64,000 nt of DNA from Alopecurus myosuroides (lineage: Eukaryota > Streptophyta > Magnoliopsida > Poales > Poaceae). Position 1 is the first letter of the stretch. Every line of letters starts with the position of its first letter. Location: assembly GCA_028641055.1 (NCBI GenBank), contig CM054060.1, positions 310,358,949 to 310,422,948 of the forward strand, given 5' to 3'. Made by a program: the position numbers and the translations under genes. Shown here in pieces: positions 36,901 through 47,445 of this stretch. The notes under the pieces were generated by a model. It saw nothing but the letters and a program-made list of their open reading frames with translations. It did no database searches and had not been told where the DNA came from.

Positions 36901-38066
36901 TTTGGGGAGTATGGGCTCCCCCTCAGTTTGACCCGATTCGCATCTCGTCCAAATCGCCTCATTTAGTTCGGGTTTTCCATTTGCTGCATGCATGATCTTG
37001 CGAGCCCTTGGTACCCGGGTGGAACTTTCGTAGTCGGCATATAGGGGGACACGGTCTTAGAGTGCTATGATGGTCCATTTTCTTCTGGGCTTGATTAGCC
37101 GTGCGCCCAAGGTGCTTTGGGCTTGATGCGAAGAAGGGTTGGATTGTGTTGAGTGCCCCGCTTGGTGGGAGGCATTCCATCTGGCGGGATATTCATGAGT
37201 GTGGTTACTATGGTGCACCCCTGCAGGGTAAATCTTCTCGAGAAGCCGTGTTTTCCGCGGTTATGGATTACTTGGTGAAAGTACTGGCTAACAAGTACTC
37301 AGGACAACTTCAACATAATGATCAATCATGTTTCACCCAATGATTAATAACTTGACTAGTAATAGGTTATTCACACAATAACTTGACTCATCTTTAATAC
37401 CACGGTGTGAGTTATCCTCGGATTGCTTCTTCGGATAAGGGGCGAGATCCAGGATGGGTTTGTTTGGAGTTATCTTTCAGTTGGTTACTATCACTCGATC
37501 TTATCTCCTTTCTAATAGTTGGAAGTAATTGAATCTCTGTAGTTGGTTAGTGCAGCCTGCTGTCGCTTATTTGCCATAACCCCTTCTCCTCCGTTGATCC
37601 TAAAGTATTTGTATCTTGTGATGACTGGCTACGCCGGTAACTTGTGAGTATGGGCTTTATCCCCCTTGCCAGTACTTAACCGTACTGACCCACGAATCTC
37701 TTTCGTGGCTGCAAATTCCAAATTGCAGTCAACAGGTTTGAAGTCTGACGACGTTAGCTTGGGAATCCCTCCGGCTTGGCCTGGGCAGGGATTGGACGCC
37801 TTCGGTTATCTTCAGGACTCTTAGTCCAATTTGGATCTTGTCCGTAGACGGACGTTTGATTCTTCCGCTGTTATTTGGATCTTTGTATTGTATCAGTTGT
37901 AACCCAGGCTCGTTTGAGTCATCTTGTATCTATCTGTTGCTGTTGTAATTGTGGAATATTCGAGAACTATTGTAATGTTATCATAAATGGCAACCTGGAA
38001 TCGGTTATTATGCGGATTTGGCGGGAATGCTGAAATCTGCATAGTGTCCGATCTCGGGGCGTCACA
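33928..38066 (+). repeat. LARD2 LTR copy 2
   Basis: 4139 bp, nearly identical to copy 1. It is followed not by flanking DNA but by a second interior start. Confidence 0.93.
35322..35402 (+). promoter_or_regulatory. Pol III-like module in LARD2 LTR copy 2
   Basis: The A box is at 35322-35337, the B box at 35364-35376 and the T-run at 35397-35402, matching copy 1. Confidence 0.55.
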
Positions 38067-38290
38067 AATGGTATCAGAGCCTTGGTTCCGATTCCCGATA
38101 TTGTTTCGATACGAATGGTTATCGAAGCAACGGGTCCGCAAAGCCTGTAGGATAACCTCGCTAACGGTCGTGTTTCTAGAGTGTCAAAAAAAACTAATTC
38201 TGCTAAACTATTTTGGAAACATCTCAATAGGATTCTTGTTTTCTCCTTACCCTATTCTATTTCCCCTCCCATCTTATTTGTTTTGGAGTC
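38067..38290 (+). other. LARD2 second internal domain, 3'-truncated
   Basis: It repeats the first 224 bp of 33430-33927, including the primer site, and stops at GGAGTC (38285-38290). The three 16-bp motifs are lost. Confidence 0.93.
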
Positions 38291-38354
38291 GGTTATTATG
38301 CGGATTTGGCGGGAATGCTGAAATCTGCATAGTGTCCGATCTCGGGGCGTCACA
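38291..38354 (+). repeat. LARD2 third LTR, 64-bp 3'-terminal stub
   Basis: It matches 33366-33429, the last 64 bp of the LTR. The junction shares only TC between the interior (GGAGTC) and the LTR (GAATC), the kind of microhomology left by illegitimate recombination. Confidence 0.92.
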
Positions 38355-39937
38355 CATTGGAGCTTGGTTTTCATTATATATTATTCGAGCCACAAGTGAA
38401 GAGCAATAATGACGATCTATGACAATTCAAGTTGTGGTGAGAAGCTGGTATGAACTCTATTTGTCTTCATTTTTGTACATATATCCATCCATTGTAGCAT
38501 GCTTAGTTTGTTCATATAAGACATATGTGATTTAATGGCTGCTTAATAGTTCGTGTTCTCTCATGTTTTGTTCCAATTTATTAATAGTAAATGACATGTC
38601 GTACAAATATTTGTTCGCGTTGTTCTATTCGTAGAAGGGTATGACATTGTGGTAGCCTCCTCTGATTGTTTCATTTGAATCGACTTGGCACATGCTCACA
38701 CATGCTAAGACTGAAAACAAAAAGTCAATAAGCCTCGATGATTTATTTTGCCTCAGAGTTCTAGTATCAATTTTATGCCTCAGTTTATTTTGTTTTGTCG
38801 CAAGCATGATTATGATAGTTGTTGCTCTCTTGATTGTCGCTCCCTGTCTATTGCTAACCTTCACCTGTACCGAGTACGAGCTCTACTCGTGCATCCAACT
38901 CCCAAAAACCAAAGTTTTCCAAATGTGTCCACCATACCTACCTATATGTGGTATTTAACCGCCACTCCAAGTAAATTGCTCATGTGCTACCTTTAAAACC
39001 TTCTAAAAATTATTCCTTTTTTGTGCCCCTGTTTTAGCTCATGAGGACGTAAATAGAGAATCTTTATCTCAGTTGTTGATTGGATTTCACACCCTGGACT
39101 AGTGGCTTCATCCGCTTATCCAATTGATAGAAGAGCTGGCAGCGGGGTGCCCAACCCCAAATTAATACACACAAAATCTCTTCACTATTTTTGCCCCTGA
39201 TTTATCAGTCAAAGCATAATTGTGTAAACAAAAGAGAAAGAGGGATAACCTTCTACACCAGCTGCGTCCTTCAAATGGGAGTCGCTCTTGTGAAATCTAG
39301 TTGGCTTGTGACGTACTGTATTTTATGTTTACCATTCGTTGACATAAGCATACACCTCTCTAAAAAATGTTTCCAATACCCCTGTTTAATAAAATAAAAT
39401 CTCTAGCACATGAGTGATCCATGCTTCCCTCTGCGAAGGGCCTTTCTTTTACTTTTATGTTGAGTCTTCACGTTCTCACTTTATGCACCTTCTTGAGAGC
39501 AATGTCTGTTACTCTTAGTGTAATGTGCTTGTCCCAGAACACGGTTAATTGTAGTATAACTTTGATACTTGTATCTTTGATATCTTTACTTCTAGTCTTC
39601 CCTTGAACTTCAGAGGTGCCCTGGCATTTATGTTTTGCCCCACACATAAGGTCAAGCAAGATACCACTTTATCAGGTCCTATTATGAATATTACAATCTT
39701 GCAAATAGTTATGCTTCATTTTGTTTATTATTAATATGTTGTTATCTCTTCATGGTTTGCATAGCTATTAAGTGACAGTATCTTGCATGTATCTTATCAT
39801 GAGCATAATTAAGTATTTGATCATATAGTGAGTATATATACATCATATGAAACAAATGTGTTCGTAAAAGTCTTTTATCGCACTCAGTTGTCACTGAATT
39901 GCTTGAGGACAAGCAATAAGCTAAGCTTGGGGGGAGA
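38355..39937 (+). other. Gypsy 1 interior, 3' non-coding part
   Basis: It resumes gypsy 1 after the LARD2 duplication CATTG. No ORF longer than about 90 codons and no recognisable protein. It ends with the polypurine tract. Confidence 0.7.
39924..39937 (+). promoter_or_regulatory. Gypsy 1 polypurine tract
   Basis: AGCTTGGGGGGAGA directly abuts the 3' LTR start at 39938. It would prime plus-strand DNA synthesis. Confidence 0.85.
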
Positions 39938-41333
39938 TGATACGTCGAAAACGTATCTCCTTTTCCGAACACTTTTCTTATTGTTTTCCTCTAAAATTGT
40001 GTGTTTTGAATGCAACTAACACGGACTAACGTTGTTTTCAGCAGAATTACCTTGGTGTCTCGTTTTTTTGCAGAAAAAACCAACTTTCGGGAAATTGCCC
40101 AGAAAAGACCCCATTGGTGTTAAAACATCGGAAGACCCCGGGAGCCAGAAGGGGGCCAGGAGAGGGGCCAGAGGGGGGGCCACACCACCCCCTGGCGCGC
40201 CCCCAGGATGCGCCACCTAGTGGTGTAGGCCACCCAGAGACCCCCTCGGGCTCCCCTTTCGACTAAAAATTTCCTTAAACCCTAAAACCCGAGGGGGTTC
40301 GTCATATTCCCCAGAAACACAATAGAGCGTCGCCGCCACCCCGAACCTCGATTCGGGGATTAGAAGTTCCTGTTCTGGCGCCCTGCCGGGACGGGGAGTT
40401 GGAGGAGATCATCGCCATCGTCATCACCAATGCCTCTCCATTGACCATCCATGTTTCTCCCATCCATGTGTGAGTAATTCCCCCGCTGTAGGCTGAATGG
40501 GATGGTAGGGATTGGATGAGATTGTTCATGTAATAATGCCATGATTATTAGGGCATAGTGCCTAGTATCCTCTATTAGTGCTATTGACATTGTTGCAACT
40601 TGTTATGCTTAATGCTTGTCACTTTGGGCCCGAGTGCCATGATCTCAGATTTGAACATGTTATTGAATCATGATGATAATTATTGTTTCTTGAACATACC
40701 TGCAAGTTGTTTACACATATTGTTGTCCGGAACCCGAGGCCACGAAGTGACAGAAATTGGGACAACCGGAGGGTATGGCTGTGATGTGAGGATCACATGT
40801 GTTTAGGAGTGTTAATGCTTTGCTCCGATGTTCTATTAAAAGGAACACCTTAATTACCAGTAGTTCCCTTGAGGCCCCGCTGAAAACGGGCTGGTAGGAC
40901 AAAATATGTTGTGCAAGCTCTCATTGCGAGGACGTACGACTATTTACGGAACATGCATATGGTTACTTAGTGCTTGGATGATTTATCTTATTTATCTGCA
41001 ATGCCCATGTATTAATTATTATATGAACTGTCTTATCCATGCAACGCCCGTTCATCTATCCCTATGCCTACAATATTTAATCCCGATGTTTACTTCAAAC
41101 ACTACTGCTTCTGTTTTCATTTCACTGCTGCTATTATTTCACTACTGCTGCTACTATAAAACTGTTACTACTGATAAACCACTGCGAACAAGTCCACTTT
41201 CAGGTGCAGGTGAATTGAAAACTCGCTTGTTAAGGCTCACAAATATTCTTTGGCTCCCGTTGTGTCGAATCAATAAATTTGTGTTTTACTTCACTCGAAG
41301 ACTGTTGCGATCCCCTATACTTGTGGGTCATCA
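39938..41333 (+). repeat. Gypsy 1 3' LTR
   Basis: 1396 bp, from TGATACGTCG to GGGTCATCA, followed by the target-site duplication CATTA (41334-41338). Confidence 0.92.
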
Positions 41334-41338
41334 CATTA

Positions 41339-41481
41339 CTAGGAACTCTTGTTTGTTTATTAGACACACATGTATTAATGTTTACGGTTAACACCATTCT
41401 AGCATGAGAAATAAACATTTAACATAAACAAGGAATAAGATAATACCACTTTATTATTGCCTCTCGGGCATATTCCCTTCA
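41339..41481 (-). mobile_element. Copia 1 3' LTR, proximal segment (segment 1 of 3)
   Basis: On the minus strand the LTR starts TGAAGGGAATATGCCC at 41481, and its body continues left across gypsy 1 at 22638. Just upstream of it in that orientation is the polypurine tract. Confidence 0.85.
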
Positions 41482-41496
41482 GTCTCCCACTTGCAC
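41482..41496 (-). promoter_or_regulatory. Copia 1 polypurine tract
   Basis: On the minus strand it reads GTGCAAGTGGGAGAC immediately before the LTR, the usual BARE/Angela-type tract. Confidence 0.85.
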
Positions 41497-41514
41497 TAGT
41501 GGCAATAATCTATA

Positions 41515-41636
41515 CTCCCTCCGTTCCAAAATAGATGACTTCCTTTTGTCCAAACATACATGTATCTAGACATGTTTTATTCTACATACATGCATGTTTG
41601 GAAAAATGAAAGTCATCTATTCTGGAATGGAGGGAG
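41515..41636. mobile_element. Stowaway-type MITE (Tc1/Mariner derivative)
   Basis: A 122-bp element with terminal inverted repeats CTCCCTCCGTTCC...GGAATGGAGGGAG and the TA duplication at 41513-41514 and 41637-41638. It is non-coding and inserted between the polypurine tract and the RNase H region of copia 1. Subterminal bases also pair, giving the hairpin-like form of this class. Confidence 0.93.
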
Positions 41637-41681
41637 TATTACATTGTAATGAATCTAACACCCATGAAGTTCTGGTGTTTA

Positions 41682-43649
41682 TCATTTTTCCCTTGAGAGA
41701 GATTTATTCAACAGATCTTCCACATTCAGATCCGTGTGTACTTTACAAATCTTCACATATCCATCCTTGACATGCTCGCGGATGGAGTGAAAATGACGCT
41801 TGATATGCTTTGAATTCTTGTGAGACCATGGTTCTTTAGCATTGGCTATGGCACCATTGTTGTCACAATAGATGACCATCAGATCTAATGCACTTGGAAC
41901 CACACCTAGTTCAGATATGAACTCCTTCATCCAAACTGCTTCCTGTGCTGCCTCCGAGGCAGCAACATATTCCGCTTCTGTTGATGATCCCGCTACCACG
42001 GACTGCTTGGAACTCCTCCAGCTTACTGCTCCTCCATTCATCATAAATACGTACCTGGATTGTGACTTAGAGTCATCCGGATTGGTCCCAAAGCTAGCAC
42101 CAACGTAACACCTTGTGACGAGCTCTTCTTCACCCCCGTACATGAGAAGCATATCCTTAGTTCTTCTCAAGTACTTAAGGATATTCTTGACCGTTGTCTA
42201 GTGTTCTAAACCTGGATCGGATTGGTACCTACTCGTCAAACTAATAGCATGTGCCACATCTGGTCTTGTACATAGCATAGCATACATGGTAAAACCTATG
42301 TTGAAGCATAGGGAATCTTATTCATTTTTTCTCTGTCTTCTGTTGTAGTTGGACTTTAAGTCTTACTCAACGTCTTGCCTTGCAACATTGGTTAGACCCC
42401 CTACCTACTTTCGTCCATTCTGAACTTATTTAAAATCTTGTCAAGGTATGTACTTTGCGAAAGTCCAATTAAACGTCTTGATCTATCCCTGCAGATTTTG
42501 ATGCCTAATATATAAGCTGCTTCACCGAGGTATTTCATCGAAAAACTATTGTTCAAATAACCTTTTACACTTTTCAAAAGTTCTATATCATTTCCAATCA
42601 ACAATATGTCATCCACATATAGTACTAGAAATTCTACAGAGCTCCCACTCACTTTCTTGTAGATACAAACTTCTCCGTAAGTTCTGACAAATCCAACACA
42701 TTTGATCACCTTATCAAAACAAAGGTTCCAACTCCTGGATGCTTGCTTCAGTCCATAAATGGAACATTGAAGTTTGCACACCTTATCAGCATCCTTAGGA
42801 TCAACAAAACCTATGGGTTCATCATAACGAATTCTTCCTCAATGTCACCATAAGGAACGCCGTTTTGACATCCATCTGCCAGATCTCATAATCGAAAAAT
42901 GCAGCAGTTGCTAACATAATCCTAACTGACTTCAGCATCACTACTGGTGAGAAAGTCTCATCATAGTCAACTCCTTGAATTTGTCGGAAACCTTTTGCGA
43001 CAAGTCGAGCTTTATATACAGCCACATTACCATCGACGTCAGTTTATTTTTTAAATATCCATTTGTTCTGAATAGCCTTGCGGTCATCGGTAAGTCCACC
43101 AAGGTCCAAAATTGGTTTTTCGTACATGGATCCTATTTTGGATTTCATGGATTCTAGCCATTTGTTGGAATCTGGGTTCATCATCGCTTCATCATACATT
43201 GCAGGGGCATCATTTCCATCTACCATGAAATTTAAGACGGGATCCCCATACAGTTTAGGAGTTGTACGTTCCCTAGTTGACCTGCGAGGTACGGTAGTTT
43301 CCTCTTCCGGGGTCTCATGATCTTGATCATTGGTTCCCTCTTCAACTGGCGGAGTCGGCACTGGAACAACTTCCAGCGTTGCGCTACTCGCCGTTCCAAG
43401 AAGAGAAGGTTTGATAACCTCATCGAGTTCTACCTTCCTACTATTCACACCTTTTGAGAGAAACTCCTTCTCTACAAAGGATCCATTTTTGCCAACAAAA
43501 ACCTTGCCTTTAGATCTGTGATAGAAGGTGTAACCAATTGTTTATGTAGGGTATCCTATGAAGACGCATTTTCCGCTTTGGGTTCGAGTTTATCAGGTTG
43601 AAACTTCTTCACATAAACATCGCATCCCCAAACTTTTAGAAATGACAGC
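41682..43649 (-). pseudogene. Copia 1 pol fragment: reverse transcriptase-RNase H, frameshifted and 5'-truncated
   Basis: Minus-strand Ty1-copia polyprotein remains. The integrase C-terminal part and linker lie at about 43044-43649, the N-terminal RT part at about 42822-43025 (KARLVAKGFRQ, then the motif A Asp in WQMDVKTAF), and the RT core at 42401-42781 with motif C YVDDILLIGND. RNase H is at 41682-42170, with SSTEAEYVA and the CDNNGA Asp. Frames change between blocks and stops intervene, so no polyprotein could be made. Gag, protease and most of integrase are missing; the element is cut at 43649 by the gypsy-type LTR. Confidence 0.88.
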
Positions 43650-44716
43650 TGATGTCTACCACACTTCTATTCTTGTAGACAGTGTTGGACCTCCAAGTGC
43701 AGAGGTTTGTAGAACAGCAACAAGTTTCCCTTAAGTGGATCACCCAAGGTTTATCGAACTCGGGGAGGAAGAGGTCAAATATATCCCTCTCAAGAAACCC
43801 TGCAATTACGATACAAGAAGTCTCTTGTGTTCCCAACACACCTAATACAATTGTCAGTTGTATATGTGCACTAGTTCGGCAAAGACATAGTGAAATACAA
43901 GTAATATGGATAATTATAAGTGATAATAGCGATCTGAAATAAAAATAGCAACAAGTAAACATATAGCGGAACTGATTGTAAACAGTGTTCCAATGCTTAG
44001 AAACAAGGCCTAGGGATCATAATTTCACTAGTGGAAACTCTCAACAATAATAACATAATTGAATGCATAAATATCATCTTTTCACTACGCTACTCCTAAC
44101 CACTCTCCGGTCAAAACACCAATCATTGTGTAGGGCTATGGACCCGTAGTCCAGGGGTGAACTACTCACGCATCACTCCGGAGACGGGCATGGTGGTGTA
44201 GACCCCTCCAGTGATGAATTTACCTCCCGGCAGGGTGCCGAGGAGAGCTCCAGAACCCTCCCGATCTCGGGTTGATGATGACGGCGGACTCGGGTGTTTC
44301 TCGGGAAGAAGTGGTATATTTTTAGGGTTGACGTATCCGGGGGAATAAATAGGCGAAAGGGCGATGGTGGTGGACGCCTGAGGGGCCCACACCACCCCAG
44401 GCATGGCCAGGGGGCGCGCCGCCCTATGGTATGGACCCCCCATGTGGCCCCCTCCGGGCCTCTTCGGGACTCCGTGGAACCTTCGGGAATTCCATGACTT
44501 CCGACCTTCAAATTTTCTAATTCCGAGAATATTTCTAGAACAACTTTTCTGAAACTAAAAACAACAGAAAACAGGGAACTAACTCTGTGGCATCTTGTCA
44601 ATAGGTTAGTCCCGGGAAATCGATAAAAATTACATAAAGTGTAAGGAAAACATGTAGCATAAGGCATGAAAACAACATGGAACATCAGAAATTGTAGATA
44701 TGTTTATGACGTATCA
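43650..44716 (-). repeat. Gypsy 2 left (3') LTR, 1067 bp, composite
   Basis: On the minus strand it starts TGATACGTCATAAAC at 44716 and ends GTAGACATCA at 43650. From 44716 down to about 44135 it matches the right LTR closely. Below about 44135 it is unrelated to the right LTR. Confidence 0.75.
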
Positions 44717-44730
44717 ACATCCCCAAGCTT
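44717..44730 (-). promoter_or_regulatory. Gypsy 2 polypurine tract
   Basis: On the minus strand it reads AAGCTTGGGGATGT directly before the LTR start. A second AAGCTTGGGGATG copy lies inside the element near 46730. Confidence 0.75.
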
Positions 44731-47445
44731 AGTTCCTACTCGTCCTCGAGTAGGTAAACGATAAAACAAATAATTTCTGAGGTGACATGCTACCAACATA
44801 AACTTGATCATCATAGTAATGTAAAGCATGTAAACTAGGATCAAATGAATAAAGGTTGTGGTTTATAGTTGATATCAAATAGAGTAATGTAAAAACCATT
44901 AGGAAGAACAAAGTAAAACTTTTAAATGAATCAATACTAAAAGACAATCCACTTTGCAAAGTATATTAGAGATGATTTAAGATTCAAGAGAAACAATATA
45001 ATCATCCAAGGCCTCAAACTCTCACAACAACTCCTGTTAGGATGAAGTCAAGTGACAAAAATATGCACGTAGGAAAATCATTCAAATAATTGTGCACTCA
45101 AAACAAGCAAGCGTTCTATATTGGTTCCTGACACAAGGATGTTCTGGCTAAAAGAACATTATGGGGGTTTGGATGGTCAATGGAAGAAAGTCTCACACAA
45201 TGAAAGTGATCATTAGACAAGAGGAAGCCTTATAATCGAAGTTATGCAAGGATTAGTGATTGCCACACAGCGGATGCACATAGAGCTATAAGTGTATGAA
45301 AGCTCTCCAATGGAACTAGTGGGGGTGCATCCAACTTGCTTGCTCACGAAGACCTAGAGCTCTTTTGAGGAGTATCATTGGAGTATACAAGCCAAGTTCT
45401 ATAATGTGAGTTCCCCACATAGTTATGCAAGTCATAATATGAAAACTCTCTCCAGACTGAAGTAATGATTCTAAATAAGCACAAATGTGGAATAAATGAT
45501 AGTAGTGCTACCCCTCTCTCTTTATTTTCTCTCTTTTGCCTCATTTTCTTTTTTTTCTTTGGGTTTTTTCTCTCTTTTTTTTGATATATAACCTCACTGG
45601 TAGGGGCAACACAATATTTTACAATGAATCAACACACTTTTAGTACTCATAACTCAAACTGAAATATCTTTGATGTAAATAAAACTAAATGCTCCTCTCA
45701 ATGTAGCAATATGCAAAATAACAATCAAGCATGACAAGTAACATAATGATGATGGATGTTGTATGGCAATATATCTCGGAATGGATATGGAAATTCCATG
45801 GTAGGTAGGTATGGTGGCTGTTTTGAGGAAGATATTTTTTGGCTTATGTGTAGAAGAACAAAGTTCTCCCACAGGGTTCAGATGCATTGGCGAAGTTTGC
45901 ACCAACTCTCAATGTGAGAATGAGCAATGCACAGTACCGAAGAGGCTAGCAAATATGGATGGTGGAAGTGCCAGAAAACCGCAACAAAGAACTCACAAGT
46001 TAAAAGATTCCAAATAAAATCATGATCTCACAAGGCATAATGAAAATCACTTCAAGAGGGTCCGTGGAAGTGACAAGTCACTATTAGCTACCCCGACCAT
46101 AGCGCATAACAAAAAGCCATTACGATTGCTATCAGCAAAGGAAGTCATATACCATTATCCAATCAACTGGTTATTTAAGTGTGGCACAGTTTCAAGCTTC
46201 TAGACCAACCATTAATTTTTTTTACTCTACTAGACCAGCAAGTTTACCATCAAGCATATTAATATCTCAACACAATAGAAAATAATCAAGTGAAATAGTT
46301 TAGTGATCTACAAAAATATGCAAGCTTTGTTATACCATATACCACACGAAGCATTTTCTAGTTACATCAAACACCAAACAACAAAAAATATCCAAGAGAT
46401 ATAGAAATAAAACAAGAGAGTACTTACACAACTCTACTAAAACTAACAGCTCTAAATAAGAGATGCAAGAAAAATAGGAGCTAAACAGGAATTTTGCAGC
46501 AGCTAGAAGAAAAACTAAGAATACGAGCATAAGTATTCATATGAAAAAGCGGAGCGTGTCTCTCTCCCATACAAAGAATGCTAGGGTCCAACTATATTAT
46601 TTCAGCAAGGAAAACAAAATAAAAACAAACAGATGCTCCAAGTAAACTTCATATGATGTGACCGAATAAAAATATAGTTTCACTAGAAGTGATCTTATAG
46701 ATTGTTGATGAAGAAGGGGATTCCCAAGGCATCCCCAAGCTTAGATGCTTGAGTTTTCTTAGAATTTGCTGGGATGAACCACGGGGGCATCCCCAAGTTT
46801 TCACCTTGTACTCTTCTTGATCACATTATATCACCCTCTTCTCTTGACCCTTGAAAACTTCCTTCACACCACACTCAAAGAGTAATTCACATTAGAGGGT
46901 TAGTGCAACAATCAAAAATTCATGGGTTATGAATGGTCACAAGTGCTATTGATACTTTTAAACATTATCTACAACCACTGATGTTTCGTGAAGCAAATAA
47001 ATCCACTTGACATCGTAAAAGAGGAAATGCAAGAAAAATGGCAGAATCTTCCAAAACCAGAACAGTCTGTAAAGACGAATTTTTTCGAGGCACTTACGTT
47101 GCTCAGATCAAAAAACTTAAATAACAAAAAAGTTTCGGAATTATCTGTGGAATAAGTACAAAATCTTTCAGGTCATTCTGATATTTCTGGATTTTATACA
47201 TTTTTACGGTGGACAGCAGAAATTTGTTTCCTGCGCAGAAATCCAAAACCAACTCCAACTTTCGTTAGAAACTTCACTTGGCACAACTAAAACATGAAAA
47301 TAAAGATGCAAAAGGAGTTGCTACAGAAGTATACAACCCCTTGACTCAAAGAAAACAAAGAAAACAAAGCACAAATAAAACCATGGGTTATCTTCCAAGA
47401 AGTGCTTTTCTTGAACGCCTTTTAGCTAGGCCTAGAAAAGTGGAT
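44731..47445 (-). other. Gypsy 2 interior downstream of protease, non-coding
   Basis: About 2.7 kb where pol would be expected, but no RT, RNase H or integrase motif is visible in any frame. It contains the internal polypurine-like copy near 46730 and a T/C-rich stretch at 45520-45580. ORFs here are under 85 codons. Confidence 0.65.

Larger units (their letters stand above)
29291..38354 (+). mobile_element. LARD2: tandem LTR-interior-LTR-partial interior-LTR stub, same family as LARD1
   Basis: Full LTRs lie at 29291-33429 and 33928-38066 (4139 bp each), with a 498-bp interior at 33430-33927. After the second LTR the interior starts again (38067-38290, first 224 bp only) and joins directly to the last 64 bp of an LTR (38291-38354). 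A perfect 5-bp target-site duplication CATTG flanks the whole array (29286-29290 and 38355-38359), so both outer ends come from one insertion. The LTR ends, primer site and triple 16-bp motif match LARD1. By eye the two full LTRs differ at three sites (near 29751, 29776 and 33126), which means a very recent origin. No protein is encoded. Confidence 0.93.
22639..41333 (+). mobile_element. Gypsy 1: non-autonomous Athila-lineage Ty3-gypsy element, interrupted by LARD2
   Basis: LTRs at 22639-24036 (1398 bp) and 39938-41333 (1396 bp) both run from TGATACGTCGAAAACG to GTGGGTCATCA. A perfect 5-bp target-site duplication CATTA lies at 22634-22638 and 41334-41338. A tRNA-Asp-type primer site is at 24048-24065 and a polypurine tract at about 39924-39937. 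The interior encodes gag-protease and one further ORF, but no reverse transcriptase, RNase H or integrase, so mobilisation would need a helper. LARD2 occupies 29291-38354. The LTR and primer types fit the Sabrina/Fatima/WHAM group of Triticeae elements; I do not assign a single family. Confidence 0.92.
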
